A stretch of DNA of 64,000 bases. Origin: Rhizobium sp. JAB6. GTDB taxonomy: Bacteria; Pseudomonadota; Alphaproteobacteria; Rhizobiales; Rhizobiaceae. Below, one piece after another: positions 35,609 to 44,904 of the stretch (position 1 is the stretch's first letter; the number at the start of each line of letters is the position of its first letter). The notes under the pieces were generated by a model. It was not told the DNA's origin, ran no database searches, and saw only the letters and a program-made list of their open reading frames with translations. Position numbers and translations under genes: made by a program. The stretch covers positions 62,001 to 126,000 of the forward strand of contig NZ_PYJQ01000005.1 of assembly GCF_003024605.1 (NCBI RefSeq), in the 5' to 3' direction.

Positions 35609-36098
35609 CGATCTCAGCGGTCGGCGTGCACTTCTTCGTCGAACGCAGGCTGCGCACCAGGCGCATGACGACGGCGTCGTAACGTTGCATGTCTGTCTTC
35701 GAATAATCCATCTGGAAGAACGCAGCGCCACCGTTGCAGAGGGCGACCCCGCGTACATAGACGATGCGTCCCTGCCTGGTACCGGAAAAGCTGATGCCCC
35801 GCGAGTTCGATTTCGAATAGGAAATCTTCCAACCCTGGTCTCTGGCTAGGGCCACGCGCCCGTTCGCTTCCGATGTGAAATCGCCATTGGCGACCACCGT
35901 GCCGAAGACCTGCAGCGAAGCGGAGCGATCTGCCGGCGATAGCGAAAGCCGATCGGCATCCTCGGAAGAGGCGGCAAGATGGAATTCCGACGGCAGTTCG
36001 ATCGCATAGCCAAGGTGCGCATTGTCATAGGACCACCAGTCCGCGGCAAGAGCCGTGGCGGGGGAGAGCAGCAGAACGGCGATCAAGCGGGCGAGCAT
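35583..36098 (-). CDS. secreted protein of unknown function
   Basis: A 171-residue protein with a signal peptide (residues 1-18, cut after ALA) and a beta-rich mature domain: WWSYDNAHLGYAIELP at the start, GWKISYSKSNSRGISFSGT in the middle, and VVMRLVRSLRSTKKC at the end. Two Cys (in ALCNGG and KKCTPT) may pair. It resembles periplasmic rhizobial proteins seen without function. It overlaps the PAQR gene tail to tail by 26 bp. Confidence 0.72.
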   Translation of the reverse strand: MLARLIAVLLLSPATALAADWWSYDNAHLGYAIELPSEFHLAASSEDADRLSLSPADRSASLQVFGTVVANGDFTSEANGRVALARDQGWKISYSKSNSRGISFSGTRQGRIVYVRGVALCNGGAAFFQMDYSKTDMQRYDAVVMRLVRSLRSTKKCTPTAEIVKSFPATG

Positions 36099-36458
36099 TG
36101 CGGTTTCCGGGAGGCAGGATCTGCAAACCGGCCAAGATTAGCGCTTTTTTGAGCGAAATTTCCATTGCGGTTTGGAAAATACCGATAAATTAGCGCAAAT
36201 TCATTACAATTTCATTGCGAGCCATGCAGGAATGGCAAGGAATTCGGCGATGATATGGGCTCCCAAATCGACCTCGCGGGCTTCCGGACGATCTATTATA
36301 TCCTGCAACCTCTACGATCGCTGTCAGCAAAATCGATTTCAGTGGTTTAAGTCCGGTTTTCCCTTGTCGGGGCTTGAGGCCCTGCGCCCTTTCGCCTATC
36401 CCTTCAAATCAGCTCCGGCTTTGCCGGATTCCGCATGATCGTTCGATAAGGGGGGAGC
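36099..36458. other. leader region of the Mrp operon
   Basis: 360 bp upstream of mrpA. AT-rich in the first 100 bp (36130-36220), which could hold the promoter. No clear inverted repeat; no small gene that I can support. The Shine-Dalgarno GGGGGGAG lies just before the mrpA ATG. Confidence 0.5.
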
Positions 36459-38852
36459 ATGGCCGCCGCCACCGCGGGCCTGACATTCCTGGCTCTATGC
36501 CTGCCCTTTCTCGGTGCGCTGATCGCGCCCGCTGTTGTTCGGCGTTTGGGCCATAATGCGGCGTGGTTCCTGGCGCTGCTTCCCGCTTTCGCCTTTGTGC
36601 ATTTTTCGAGCTTTCTTCCCACCGTCGCCGCCGGTCGCGTCCAGCTTGGCGGTTTCGATTGGGTACCGAGCCTTGATCTTAGGTTTTCCTGGCTGATTGA
36701 CGGCCTGTCGCTGACCTTCGCTCTGCTCATCACCGGCATCGGCACGCTGATCGTCCTTTATGCTGGGGGCTATCTCAAAGGCCATGCCGATCTCGGACGC
36801 TTCTTCTCGTTCATCTTTCTTTTCATGGGCTCGATGCTCGGCCTTGTGGTCTCCGACAGCTTCCTGACGCTCTTCGTCTTCTGGGAGCTGACCTCGGTCA
36901 CCTCCTTCCTGCTGATCGGCTTCGATCATCATCGAGAGGCGTCGCGGCGGGCGGCGTTACAGGCGCTCGTCGTTACCGGCGGCGGCGGGCTGTCGCTGCT
37001 GGCGGCTCTGCTGCTGATCTGGCAGATGACCGGTATCGGCGCGATGTCCGATCTGTTGAACGCCGGCGATGTCCTGCGTGCGAGCCCGCTTTATCTTGCG
37101 GTCCTGATCCTGGTGCTTGGTGGTGCCTTCACCAAATCCGCGCAGTTCCCGTTTCATTTCTGGCTGCCGAATGCCATGGAAGCGCCGACACCGGTCTCGG
37201 CCTATCTGCACTCCGCCACCATGGTGAAGGCGGGTATCTATCTTTTGATGCGGCTCAACCCAGTCATGGGCGGGACCATGGCCTGGCAGACGATCCTGCC
37301 GGTTTTCGGCGCGGCGACGCTGCTCGTCGGAACTTTGCTAGCCATCCGCCAGATCGACCTGAAGCTGAAGCTTGCCTATACCACGGTTTCTTCGCTCGGC
37401 CTGCTGGTGATGCTCACCGGTTTCGGTACTGATTATGCCGTCGAGGCTGCCGCCCTCTATCTCGTCGCGCATTCGCTGTTCAAGGGCGCCTTGTTCATGG
37501 TTGCCGGCATCGTCGATCATGAAACGGGAACGCGCGATATCACCCGGCTGGGTGGCCTGCGTTCGGCCATGCCGCTGACCTTTGCAGCCGCACTTGTCGC
37601 GGCGGTATCGATGGGTGGGCTGCCGCCGGCTTTCGGCTTTCTCGCCAAGGAGGAAATCTATGCCGCGCTCGCGCAGTCCTCGCCGGCTGCGATCATCCTG
37701 ACGGTCATCGCCGTGGCCGGCAATGCACTGATGTTCGCGATCGCCTTTGCTGTGGCATTGAAGCCCTTTGCCGGACCGCGGAGGGAAACGCCGCGGCCGC
37801 CGCATGAGGCGCCGCCGCTGCTCTGGCTCGCGCCGGTCACGCTCGCTCTTCTCGGGCTCCTGGCGGCTTTCTTCTCGGGCCAGTGGCACGATCATGTGTC
37901 CTCACCGATGGCAAGCGCCGTCGGTGGCAAGGGACTGAGGATATCGGTCTCGCTGGTTCCTCATATCGGCTTGCCGCTGGCGCTTTCGCTGATCACCGTG
38001 CTGATCGGCATCCTCGTCTATTGGCAGCTCGATCGCGCCCGCTTCCTGATGTCCGTTGTCCTGCGTGCCCTCGGGCCAGGACCGGATCGTGGCTTCGATG
38101 CTTTCATCTCCGGACTGGTGCGATTGTCGCATGCGGTATCGCGTCTCCTGCAGCCCGGCCGGCTGGAAATCTACGTCACCGTCACCTTCCTCTGCCTGGC
38201 GGCGATGCTGCTGATTCCTCTTGTGATCCATGGCGAACTGCCCGCCATGCCGGCGTGGCCGAATCTGCAATGGCATGAGGCGACGATCTTTCTGATCGCG
38301 GTCATCGGCGTTGCGGCGGTGGTGTTTGCGCGCGACCGGCTGACGGCGATCGTTTCGCTCGGCATCCAGGGCTTTGCCGTCGCCGTCATCTTCCTGCTGT
38401 TCGGCGCGCCGGATCTTTCATTCACGCAGTTCATGGTCGAGATGCTGGCGGTGGTGATCCTGGCGCTTGTCATGACGCGCCTGCGTCTTTCGCCTTCCGA
38501 CAGGCGTCCGCCGCTTGCGAGGATCGCCCATGCTGCGCTCGCCGTTGCCTGCGGCCTCGGCTTTGTGCTTCTCTTGCTGAAGACAACGCAGGCGCCGTTC
38601 GATCTGACGCTGACCGCCTTCTTCAATCAATATTCGAAGCTGATCGCGCATGGGGACAATGTGGTCAACGTCATCATCGTCGATTTCCGCGGCACGGATA
38701 CGCTCGGTGAGATTGCCGTCGTCGCCATGACCGGCCTTGCGATCCTGGCGCTGATCCGCATCCGGGCCGGCGGGGAGCGCAAGCTCGCGACCAACGATCC
38801 CGATCTTGAGGATAAGACCGGCCTTGACCAGAGGATGGAGGCCGGACGCTGA
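36459..38852 (+). CDS. mrpA: Mrp/Pha monovalent cation/proton antiporter subunit A
   Basis: A 797-residue multi-pass protein, with an ND5-like channel domain and a MrpB-N-like C-terminal part. E143 in [13 protein letters not shown] and the lysines in [20 protein letters not shown] and [12 protein letters not shown] are the proton-path residues shared with complex I. The C-terminus ends with [16 protein letters not shown], the MbhE-like segment. It is the largest subunit of a seven-gene complex exporting Na+ or K+ in exchange for H+. Its TGA overlaps the mrpB ATG by one base. Confidence 0.93.
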   Translation: MAAATAGLTFLALCLPFLGALIAPAVVRRLGHNAAWFLALLPAFAFVHFSSFLPTVAAGRVQLGGFDWVPSLDLRFSWLIDGLSLTFALLITGIGTLIVLYAGGYLKGHADLGRFFSFIFLFMGSMLGLVVSDSFLTLFVFWELTSVTSFLLIGFDHHREASRRAALQALVVTGGGGLSLLAALLLIWQMTGIGAMSDLLNAGDVLRASPLYLAVLILVLGGAFTKSAQFPFHFWLPNAMEAPTPVSAYLHSATMVKAGIYLLMRLNPVMGGTMAWQTILPVFGAATLLVGTLLAIRQIDLKLKLAYTTVSSLGLLVMLTGFGTDYAVEAAALYLVAHSLFKGALFMVAGIVDHETGTRDITRLGGLRSAMPLTFAAALVAAVSMGGLPPAFGFLAKEEIYAALAQSSPAAIILTVIAVAGNALMFAIAFAVALKPFAGPRRETPRPPHEAPPLLWLAPVTLALLGLLAAFFSGQWHDHVSSPMASAVGGKGLRISVSLVPHIGLPLALSLITVLIGILVYWQLDRARFLMSVVLRALGPGPDRGFDAFISGLVRLSHAVSRLLQPGRLEIYVTVTFLCLAAMLLIPLVIHGELPAMPAWPNLQWHEATIFLIAVIGVAAVVFARDRLTAIVSLGIQGFAVAVIFLLFGAPDLSFTQFMVEMLAVVILALVMTRLRLSPSDRRPPLARIAHAALAVACGLGFVLLLLKTTQAPFDLTLTAFFNQYSKLIAHGDNVVNVIIVDFRGTDTLGEIAVVAMTGLAILALIRIRAGGERKLATNDPDLEDKTGLDQRMEAGR

Positions 38853-39271
38853 TGAATACGCTGATCTTCCGCACCGCCGCGCCGTTTCTGACGGCCTTGA
38901 TGCTGCTCTTCTCCGTCTTCGTGCTGCTGCGCGGCCACAACGAGCCAGGCGGCGGCTTTATCGGCGGCTTGATCGCGGCTTCGGCGCTCGCGATCTATGG
39001 CATTGCCTGCGGCGTGACGGCCGTCCGCCGGGCGATTTTCTTCCATCCGCTGACGATTGCCGGCTTCGGCCTGGCTGCGGCGACCATCGCCGGCATCGTG
39101 TCCATCTTTGCCGGCGTGCCGTTCATGACGGGGCTCTGGATCTATCCGCGCCTGTTCGGTATCGAGCTGCCGCTTTCCACCGTCATGCTCTTCGATACCG
39201 GCGTCTATCTGGTCGTCGTCGGCGCCATCACCTCGATCGCACTTGCGCTCGAGGAGAGGGAGGTGGATTGA
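38852..39271 (+). CDS. mrpB: Mrp antiporter subunit B
   Basis: A 139-residue membrane protein with four hydrophobic helices. [20 protein letters not shown] near residue 30 is the MrpB signature. Starts one base inside the mrpA stop (TGATG) and ends one base into mrpC, so the genes are translationally coupled. Confidence 0.92.
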   Translation: MNTLIFRTAAPFLTALMLLFSVFVLLRGHNEPGGGFIGGLIAASALAIYGIACGVTAVRRAIFFHPLTIAGFGLAAATIAGIVSIFAGVPFMTGLWIYPRLFGIELPLSTVMLFDTGVYLVVVGAITSIALALEEREVD

Positions 39272-39648
39272 TGGAGGCCGTCTTTGCCGTCGTCGTCGGT
39301 TTCTTCTTTTCCGCCGCCATCTATCTCATGTTGTCGCGGTACTCGATCCGCATCATGCTCGGCATCGCGATCCTCGGCAACGCCGTCAACCTTCTGCTGT
39401 TTACGGCTGGCCGGGTCACACGCGAAGTGCCGCCCATTATCCAGAAAGGCGCCACCACGCTCGATGTTGCCGCCGCCAATCCGCTGCCGCAGGCATTGAT
39501 CCTGACCGCGATCGTCATTTCCTTCTCGTTCCTTGCGTTCCTGCTTGTCCTCACCTACCGGGCCTATCAGGATTTGAAGACCGACGACACGGACGAGATG
39601 CGGCTCGCCGAACCGGAAGAGCGGCCGCTGCCGCCTCTGGGGTACTGA
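39271..39648 (+). CDS. mrpC: Mrp antiporter subunit C
   Basis: A 125-residue, three-helix protein homologous to NuoK. RYSIRIMLGIAILGNAVNLL and ADPLPQALILTAIVISFS-type sequence (AANPLPQALILTAIVIS) are the hallmarks. ATG at 39271 overlaps the mrpB stop; the next gene begins 4 bp later. Its C-terminal tail is acidic and cytosolic. Confidence 0.92.
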   Translation: MEAVFAVVVGFFFSAAIYLMLSRYSIRIMLGIAILGNAVNLLLFTAGRVTREVPPIIQKGATTLDVAAANPLPQALILTAIVISFSFLAFLLVLTYRAYQDLKTDDTDEMRLAEPEERPLPPLGY

Positions 39649-39652
39649 CGCC

Positions 39653-41215
39653 ATGGCCGGACCCACGGATACCGCAGTCGATCTCTCCCATGCGCTGGTT
39701 GCCACGCCGATACCGGCGGCGCATTGGCTGGTCATTTCGCCGGTCGCCTTGTGCATCGGGCTCGGCGCCATCCTTCTGATGCTGCGCAACCGCACCGAGT
39801 GGCATGCGGCAATCGCCATTCCCGGCCTTGTATTGCTGATATTGGTGGATGCGGCCTTGCTCTACGAAGTTATCGCCGATGGCGCCGTAACCATGGTCAT
39901 GGGACGATGGCTCCCGCCCTTCGGAATCGCCTTCAGCGTCGATGTTTTCGGCGCGCTCATGGCTCTGGCGGCGGCGATCGTGGCGCTTGCAGCAAGCGTC
40001 TATTCGCTTGGCGAAATTACCGCGAGCAGCCGGCGATATGGCTTCTTTCCCTTTTTGATGCTTCTTCTCGCCGGCGTCGGCGGCGCTTTCCTGACGGGGG
40101 ATATCTTCAATCTCTATGTCTGGTTCGAGGTGCTCCTGATCTCCTCCTTCGGCCTGCTGATTCTCGGTTCGGAGCGCGAGCAGATCGACGGCGCGCTGAA
40201 ATATGCCGTATTGAACCTCATCGCGACCACGCTCTTTCTGGTTTCCGTCGGCTATCTCTATGCCGTTTTCGGCACGCTCAATATGGCCGATATCGCCATG
40301 AAGGCGAGGGCGGATAGCAGCGACACGCCGCTGATGACGCTCGCCGGTCTGTTCCTGCTGTCTTTCGGCATGAAGGCCGCCGCCTTCCCGGTCAATTTCT
40401 GGCTTCCGGCCTCCTATCACACACCCCGCATCACCGTTTCGGCGCTCTTTGCCGGTCTGCTGACCAAGGTCGGCATCTATGCGCTCATCCGGGTTCTCGT
40501 CATGCTGCTGCCTGTCGAGCGGGCGGGGCTCGGTCCGCTTGTCGCGATCATCGCCATCGTGACCATGCTTGTCGGGGTGATCGGCGCGCTGGGGGCAAAT
40601 GATATCCGCCGAATGCTCGGCTATATCGTGATATCGGGCATCGGTACGATGCTGGCGGGCGTGGCGCTCGGCAGCGTCGATGGCCTCAGCGGCGCAATCT
40701 TCTACGCCTTGCATTCGATGGTGCTGATGACGGCGCTTTATCTGATTGCCGGGCAGGCGGCGCATCTCGGCGGAAGCTTTTCGCTGACGGTTCTTGGCGG
40801 GCTCTATCGGCAAAGCGGCTGGTTTGCCGGCCTCTCGCTGGTCCTGTTCTTCGCCATCAGCGGCCTGCCGCCCTTTTCAGGCTTCTGGCCGAAGGTCGTA
40901 CTGGTCAAGGCGGCGTTTGCGGCGGGAGCCTGGTGGCTCGCTGCAGCGATCCTCCTGGTTGGTTTCCTGACGACCATCGTTTTCGGGCGTGTGTTTCTGC
41001 TTGCCTATTGGCGCCCTGCCGAGGCCGGTAACACAGTGGCGGAGCGGATGAAATGGCATGCCGCGCTGCCGCTTCTTGTTCTGGCCCTGCTTGTCGTGGG
41101 CTTCGGCTTGTTTCCGGAGTGGCTCCTGCACCTGACGCATGCGGCCGCTCTCGGCCTCGAGCAGCCGACGGCCTACCTGCAATCCGTCTTTCCGGTGGCG
41201 GGAGGCGCGCAATGA
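39653..41215 (+). CDS. mrpD: Mrp antiporter subunit D
   Basis: A 520-residue NuoN/NuoM-like protein with about 14 helices. The key Glu is in LYVWFEVLLISSFGLLIL; Lys residues in FGMKAAAFPVNFWLP and GLLTKVGIYALI are the proton-path residues. It forms one of the two ion modules with MrpA. Overlaps mrpE in an ATGA junction. Confidence 0.93.
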   Translation: MAGPTDTAVDLSHALVATPIPAAHWLVISPVALCIGLGAILLMLRNRTEWHAAIAIPGLVLLILVDAALLYEVIADGAVTMVMGRWLPPFGIAFSVDVFGALMALAAAIVALAASVYSLGEITASSRRYGFFPFLMLLLAGVGGAFLTGDIFNLYVWFEVLLISSFGLLILGSEREQIDGALKYAVLNLIATTLFLVSVGYLYAVFGTLNMADIAMKARADSSDTPLMTLAGLFLLSFGMKAAAFPVNFWLPASYHTPRITVSALFAGLLTKVGIYALIRVLVMLLPVERAGLGPLVAIIAIVTMLVGVIGALGANDIRRMLGYIVISGIGTMLAGVALGSVDGLSGAIFYALHSMVLMTALYLIAGQAAHLGGSFSLTVLGGLYRQSGWFAGLSLVLFFAISGLPPFSGFWPKVVLVKAAFAAGAWWLAAAILLVGFLTTIVFGRVFLLAYWRPAEAGNTVAERMKWHAALPLLVLALLVVGFGLFPEWLLHLTHAAALGLEQPTAYLQSVFPVAGGAQ

Positions 41216-41685
41216 TCCTGCTGGTCTTCAACCTGCTGCTTGCCATTGTTTGGGTGGCCATCACAGGCAGCGCCTCTTTCCTCAACCTGCTGTTCGGTTT
41301 TGTCCTTGCGGCAATCGCCCTGTCGATCGTCCGGGCGTCCTATGGGGGCGGACTCTATCTGGGCCGCGGGCGCAAGATAGTTTCGCTGCTGTTCCTGTTT
41401 CTGAGTGAGCTTGCCAAGTCGGCCTGGGCGGTCGCCGTCGCGGTCATGAGCCCGAGAATGGACGTGAAGCCCGGCATCTTCGCCTTTCCGTTGACGGTCG
41501 ATCGCGATTTCGAAATCACTCTGCTTGCCAATCTGATCACGCTGACGCCCGGTACCCTGTCCGTCGATGTTTCCGAGGACCGCAAGATCCTCTATGTGCA
41601 CGCGCTCGATTGCTCCGATCCGAAGTCCATCCGGCGTAGTATTGCTGATGGTTTCGAGCGCCGGATTCTGGAGGCTTTCCGATGA
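41212..41685 (+). CDS. mrpE: Mrp antiporter subunit E
   Basis: A 157-residue subunit with two or three N-terminal helices and a soluble C-terminal domain. [19 protein letters not shown] near residue 100 is the MrpE hallmark. Coupled to both neighbours by ATGA overlaps. Confidence 0.92.
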   Translation: MILLVFNLLLAIVWVAITGSASFLNLLFGFVLAAIALSIVRASYGGGLYLGRGRKIVSLLFLFLSELAKSAWAVAVAVMSPRMDVKPGIFAFPLTVDRDFEITLLANLITLTPGTLSVDVSEDRKILYVHALDCSDPKSIRRSIADGFERRILEAFR

Positions 41686-42056
41686 TCGCCGCATCCATTG
41701 TTTCGGCCGGCGCCATGTTGGCACTCGGCATTCTTAGCATGGCGTTTCTGTTGGCCGTCTATCGTGTGGTGGCTGGCCCGACATTGCCGGACAGGGTGCT
41801 GGCACTCGATATGCTGGTCGCAATCGTCATCGGCTTCATCGCTGTCATCGCCATCAAGACCGGATTCACGTTGTATATCGATATCGCCATATCGCTCGGA
41901 CTTGTCGGCTTTCTCGCCACTGTCGCCTTCGCGCGGTTTATCCTGACGCAGGCGCAATCCAATGAGGCGGAACGGATCGGCGCCGGGCAGAGTGCGGGCG
42001 CCGCTGGTGAGCGCGGAAAGCTGCGAAAGCACGAGCGAAAGAAGGGAGGCCGATAG
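41682..42056 (+). CDS. mrpF: Mrp antiporter subunit F
   Basis: A 124-residue protein with three helices. [19 protein letters not shown] near residues 27-45 is the subunit-F signature. The tail is unusually basic and hydrophilic ([13 protein letters not shown]). TAG overlaps the GTG start of mrpG by one base. Confidence 0.9.
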   Translation: MIAASIVSAGAMLALGILSMAFLLAVYRVVAGPTLPDRVLALDMLVAIVIGFIAVIAIKTGFTLYIDIAISLGLVGFLATVAFARFILTQAQSNEAERIGAGQSAGAAGERGKLRKHERKKGGR

Positions 42057-42421
42057 TGGATATGCTTTGGGCCTTCATAGTAACGGCGCTTCTACTTTCG
42101 GGCGCGTTGTTCTCGCTTATCGCCGCAATCGGCATCGTGCGCCTTCCCGACCTCTACAGCCGCATGCACGCTGCCTCGAAAGCGGGCACAGTCGGTTCCG
42201 GCCTGTTGCTGCTTGCCGTCGGTATCCACTCGCAGGACCTGTCGATTCTGGCGCGGGCCTTGGCCGGATTTGTTTTTTTCGTGCTGACGGCGCCAATTGC
42301 GGCGCATCTTCTCGCGCGTGCGGCACACAAGGCAGGCCATCGGCTAAGGCCGCCGTCGGTGCGGGATGAACTGCTCACAAGGGAGCAAATCGCAATACGG
42401 GGATATAGAAAAAAGGGCTAA
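42056..42421 (+). CDS. mrpG: Mrp antiporter subunit G
   Basis: A 121-residue, three-helix protein. [19 protein letters not shown] near residue 28 is the MrpG signature. GTG at 42056 (GGGAGG upstream) or ATG at 42062. Last gene of the operon; no strong terminator follows. Confidence 0.9.
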   Translation: MDMLWAFIVTALLLSGALFSLIAAIGIVRLPDLYSRMHAASKAGTVGSGLLLLAVGIHSQDLSILARALAGFVFFVLTAPIAAHLLARAAHKAGHRLRPPSVRDELLTREQIAIRGYRKKG

Positions 42422-42955
42422 CAAACGCGGAAATTGTTCGAGAAGGAATAGCTGTTCGCGTTATTAGTTATCTGTTTTTTAATAGATGAATTTTTTGCGA
42501 ACAAATGACGGGATTAAAAACTGGACATTTGGGTAAAGAGTGCTAATTCAGATTCAAGTAGAGTTCTGATGTTAAGTTAGTCTCGACCGGGTTTAAGCTC
42601 TCAATGCTTTTATCTTTCTTTGATGAAACGCTGGGCAAAACTTTCTTCCGGTAAAGCGATCAAAGTTCGCTATCGCGAGTCACTAATTCTGACGTCAGGC
42701 GGCAAGCGGCGGTTTTCTCTCGCATGAGGTCTAGGGGTGGATTTCATGGCGTAGGAAATTTGGCTTCATCCACCGTTTTCTTGCTGTCGACTGCTACGAA
42801 TACGAGCAGTGCGTTCGCGCGGATTGCTCGGCGCTGCGATATAGCGAAATCAACAGGTTTCCCTAGCCAGGCGCAAAATCACATAGCAACGTTGCGCCCT
42901 GCGTGCTCTCCGGAGGCGTGGACGCAGCAGGCAAGCCGATGAACAGGAGAACACA
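42422..42955. other. 534-bp AT-rich region upstream of mucR
   Basis: Lies between mrpG and mucR, same strand. The stretch at 42430-42600 is markedly AT-rich compared with neighbouring genes. A long leader before mucR/rosR is known in rhizobia, and Ros-type proteins bind AT-rich sites in their own promoters. No terminator with a U-run and no credible small gene were seen. Confidence 0.55.
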
Positions 42956-43387
42956 ATGACAGATGCGGCCCTCGGCAACGGGCAGGAGTTACTGGTTGAA
43001 CTGACTGCCGATATCGTTGCGGCCTATGTCAGCAACCATGTCGTACCGGTCAGCGACCTTCCGAATTTGATTTCCGACGTACATTCCGCCTTGAGCAACA
43101 CCTCGGCTCCGGCACCTGCCGTCACCGTGGTCGAAAAGCAGAAGCCGGCCGTATCCGTTCGTAAATCCGTACAGGATGACCAGATTACCTGCCTCGAATG
43201 CGGTGGCAGCTTCAAGTCCCTGAAGCGCCATCTCATGACTCATCACGGCCTCTCGCCGGAAGAATATCGTGAAAAATGGGATCTCGCCGCCGATTATCCG
43301 ATGGTGGCCCCGGCTTATGCGGAAGCCCGTTCACGCCTTGCAAAGGAAATGGGCCTCGGTCAGCGCCGCAAGCGCGGCGCCCGCTGA
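42956..43387 (+). CDS. mucR: MucR/Ros family zinc-finger transcriptional regulator
   Basis: A 143-residue regulator. The prokaryotic C2H2 finger has C79, C82, H92 and H97 ([20 protein letters not shown]), followed by [14 protein letters not shown], a conserved Ros/MucR core. The basic C-terminus (QRRKRGAR) adds DNA contacts; the N-terminal part forms oligomers. The family represses or activates exopolysaccharide, motility and virulence or symbiosis genes, and represses its own gene. ATG at 42956 follows AGGAGA. Divergent conclusions about the exact paralog (rosR, mucR, ros) are not possible here. Confidence 0.93.
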   Translation: MTDAALGNGQELLVELTADIVAAYVSNHVVPVSDLPNLISDVHSALSNTSAPAPAVTVVEKQKPAVSVRKSVQDDQITCLECGGSFKSLKRHLMTHHGLSPEEYREKWDLAADYPMVAPAYAEARSRLAKEMGLGQRRKRGAR

Positions 43388-43407
43388 GAGCTTTGTGACA
43401 GGCTGAC

Positions 43408-43435
43408 GATAATCCGGCTTTCGGGCCGGGTTATC
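43408..43435 (+). terminator. hairpin after mucR
   Basis: GATAATCCGGC and GCCGGGTTATC pair except for one base. A short loop lies between; there is no T run after. Convergent with sufE. Confidence 0.5.
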
Positions 43436-43458
43436 CGTAACGATTGCTGAAATCCAAC

Positions 43459-43881
43459 CTATGCCGCGGTCCTGACCCGAGCCTCTTCGCGAATACGCTT
43501 GATCATCGAGCGCAATCCATTGGCGCGCTGAGAGGAGAGGTGCTCCACCAGGCCGATCTTGCCGAAGACGTCGAGTGCGTCGAGAGCGGCGATTTCCGAA
43601 GCCGGCTTTCCGGAATAGGTGGCGAGCACGATTGCCACCAGCCCCCGCACGATATGCGCGTCTGAATCGCCTTCAAAGGTCAATATCGGATTGTCCGGAT
43701 CGCCAGACGCATGCGTGACGAGCCAGACCTGGCTCGCGCAGCCCTGGACCTTGTTTTCAAGCGTCCGCTTTTCCTCCGGCAGATCGGGCAAAGCTTTACC
43801 GAGCTCGATCACAAAGCGATAGCGGTCCTCCCATTCGTCCAGGAAGGAAAAGTCTTCGATGATCTTGTCAAGCGGTGTCAT
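43459..43881 (-). CDS. sufE: SufE family cysteine desulfuration protein
   Basis: A 140-residue cytosolic sulfur acceptor which takes persulfide sulfur from SufS for Fe-S cluster assembly. The active-site Cys is C48 in VQGCASQVWL. IVRGLVAIVLATYSGKPA is the SufE core. ATG at 43881 gives the normal SufE length; the frame upstream to 44313 lacks family sequence. It is not beside the suf operon, as often in rhizobia. Confidence 0.92.
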   Translation of the reverse strand: MTPLDKIIEDFSFLDEWEDRYRFVIELGKALPDLPEEKRTLENKVQGCASQVWLVTHASGDPDNPILTFEGDSDAHIVRGLVAIVLATYSGKPASEIAALDALDVFGKIGLVEHLSSQRANGLRSMIKRIREEARVRTAA

Positions 43882-44012
43882 TGCAGCAGTCCAGATTGTG
43901 CGTTGCCTTGGATATAGGCGAAACCATGCGCGATTTGAACCCGGGACGACAAAGAACGCCGCTGACCATAAGAGGTCCGCGGCGCAGAAGTTGGGGCCAA
44001 TGGAAGAAAATG

Positions 44013-44477
44013 TCAGATACGCGGGCGTGGCATCGGCAGCGGAATGGAAGACGGCAGCTTGACCGTGCCGGTCAGGACGGCATCGACCGTTTCGGTTCCT
44101 GCCATGCGCTTGGAAGGCATCGGCTGGGTCATGGCAGCGACCTGATCGGCGTCGCCGTGGGGCGCTGCGGTATTGGCTTCGGCGGCGGACTGCTGGTCCT
44201 TGAAGTGGCGGCCGAGCATGTCGTAGGCGACGCGGGCGCCGTCGCCGACCTGGTAGCCGAGCGCCGTCAGGGTTTCGCCGCCCTTCGCGCAGACATCCGG
44301 CTTCTCGCTGCACATGGCGCCGACATATTGGACGACGCCGGAGGCGGCTGAAATCGCATCGGAAACCTGGAGCGTCGCTTCACCTGCCGGCCGGGGAGCA
44401 CCCTCTGGTTTTGCAAAGATCGGCAGGAACATGAGAACCAGCGAAAACCAGAACCCTGCTCTAATCAGAAACCACAT
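44013..44477 (-). CDS. DUF5330 family membrane-anchored protein
   Basis: A 154-residue protein with one N-terminal hydrophobic segment (residues 3-22, FWFSLVLMFLPIF). The DUF5330 core follows: VSDAISAASGVVQYVGAMCS, then KPDVCAKGGETL (two Cys, perhaps disulfide-bonded) and a Pro-rich C-terminus. Restricted to Rhizobiales, no known role. The 131 bp between it and sufE hold nothing I recognise. Confidence 0.8.
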   Translation of the reverse strand: MWFLIRAGFWFSLVLMFLPIFAKPEGAPRPAGEATLQVSDAISAASGVVQYVGAMCSEKPDVCAKGGETLTALGYQVGDGARVAYDMLGRHFKDQQSAAEANTAAPHGDADQVAAMTQPMPSKRMAGTETVDAVLTGTVKLPSSIPLPMPRPRI

Positions 44478-44904
44478 TGCCTAGCCCATCCTATCCTGTC
44501 AGTCGGCTGATCGCCGATTCGGACTTGCCCGCCCGATCCGGTTCGAACCTATCCGGCAGAGGACAACAGCGCTTTTCAAAACTCGGCGGCATTTTCTGCA
44601 ATTTTAATTCAAATTGTAGCTTTCGGGCTTTGAGCAGCATTTGGTTCAAATTGTAGCAATTGCTGTTAAGCATGTCTCGCCCGATGCCGTTGATATGCAG
44701 GGCTTTGCGGATGCAGGCGCCGTCACAAAAGTTAACGCGCGGCGGAAATATGAATAAAATCCGTTGCTTACGCACTGTTAACCACAAAGAGCAAAGGTCG
44801 CTCCTTCTGCGCCAAAACGGGATTTTGAGATCTTTTCGGCCGTCCGGCGCGTTCCTTCTTTATTCTTTCCTTAAGCCGGGGGAGCCTATTGTGCAGTCCG
44901 ATAA
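44478..44904. other. intergenic region between divergent DUF5330 and histidine kinase genes
   Basis: 427 bp, locally AT-rich. It holds a 13-bp direct repeat (44608-44620 and 44645-44657), two GTTAAC sites (near 44733 and 44776) and no small gene that I can support. Confidence 0.5.
44608..44657. repeat. 13-bp direct repeat TTCAAATTGTAGC
   Basis: Exact copies at 44608-44620 and 44645-44657, 37 bp start to start. Such spacing could let two regulator dimers bind near helical phase. It lies about 250 bp before the histidine kinase start. Confidence 0.6.

Noticed and set aside
43882..44313. 144-residue N-terminal extension of SufE
   Set aside because: No conserved sequence; it would overlap the DUF5330 gene region. 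SufE begins at 43881.
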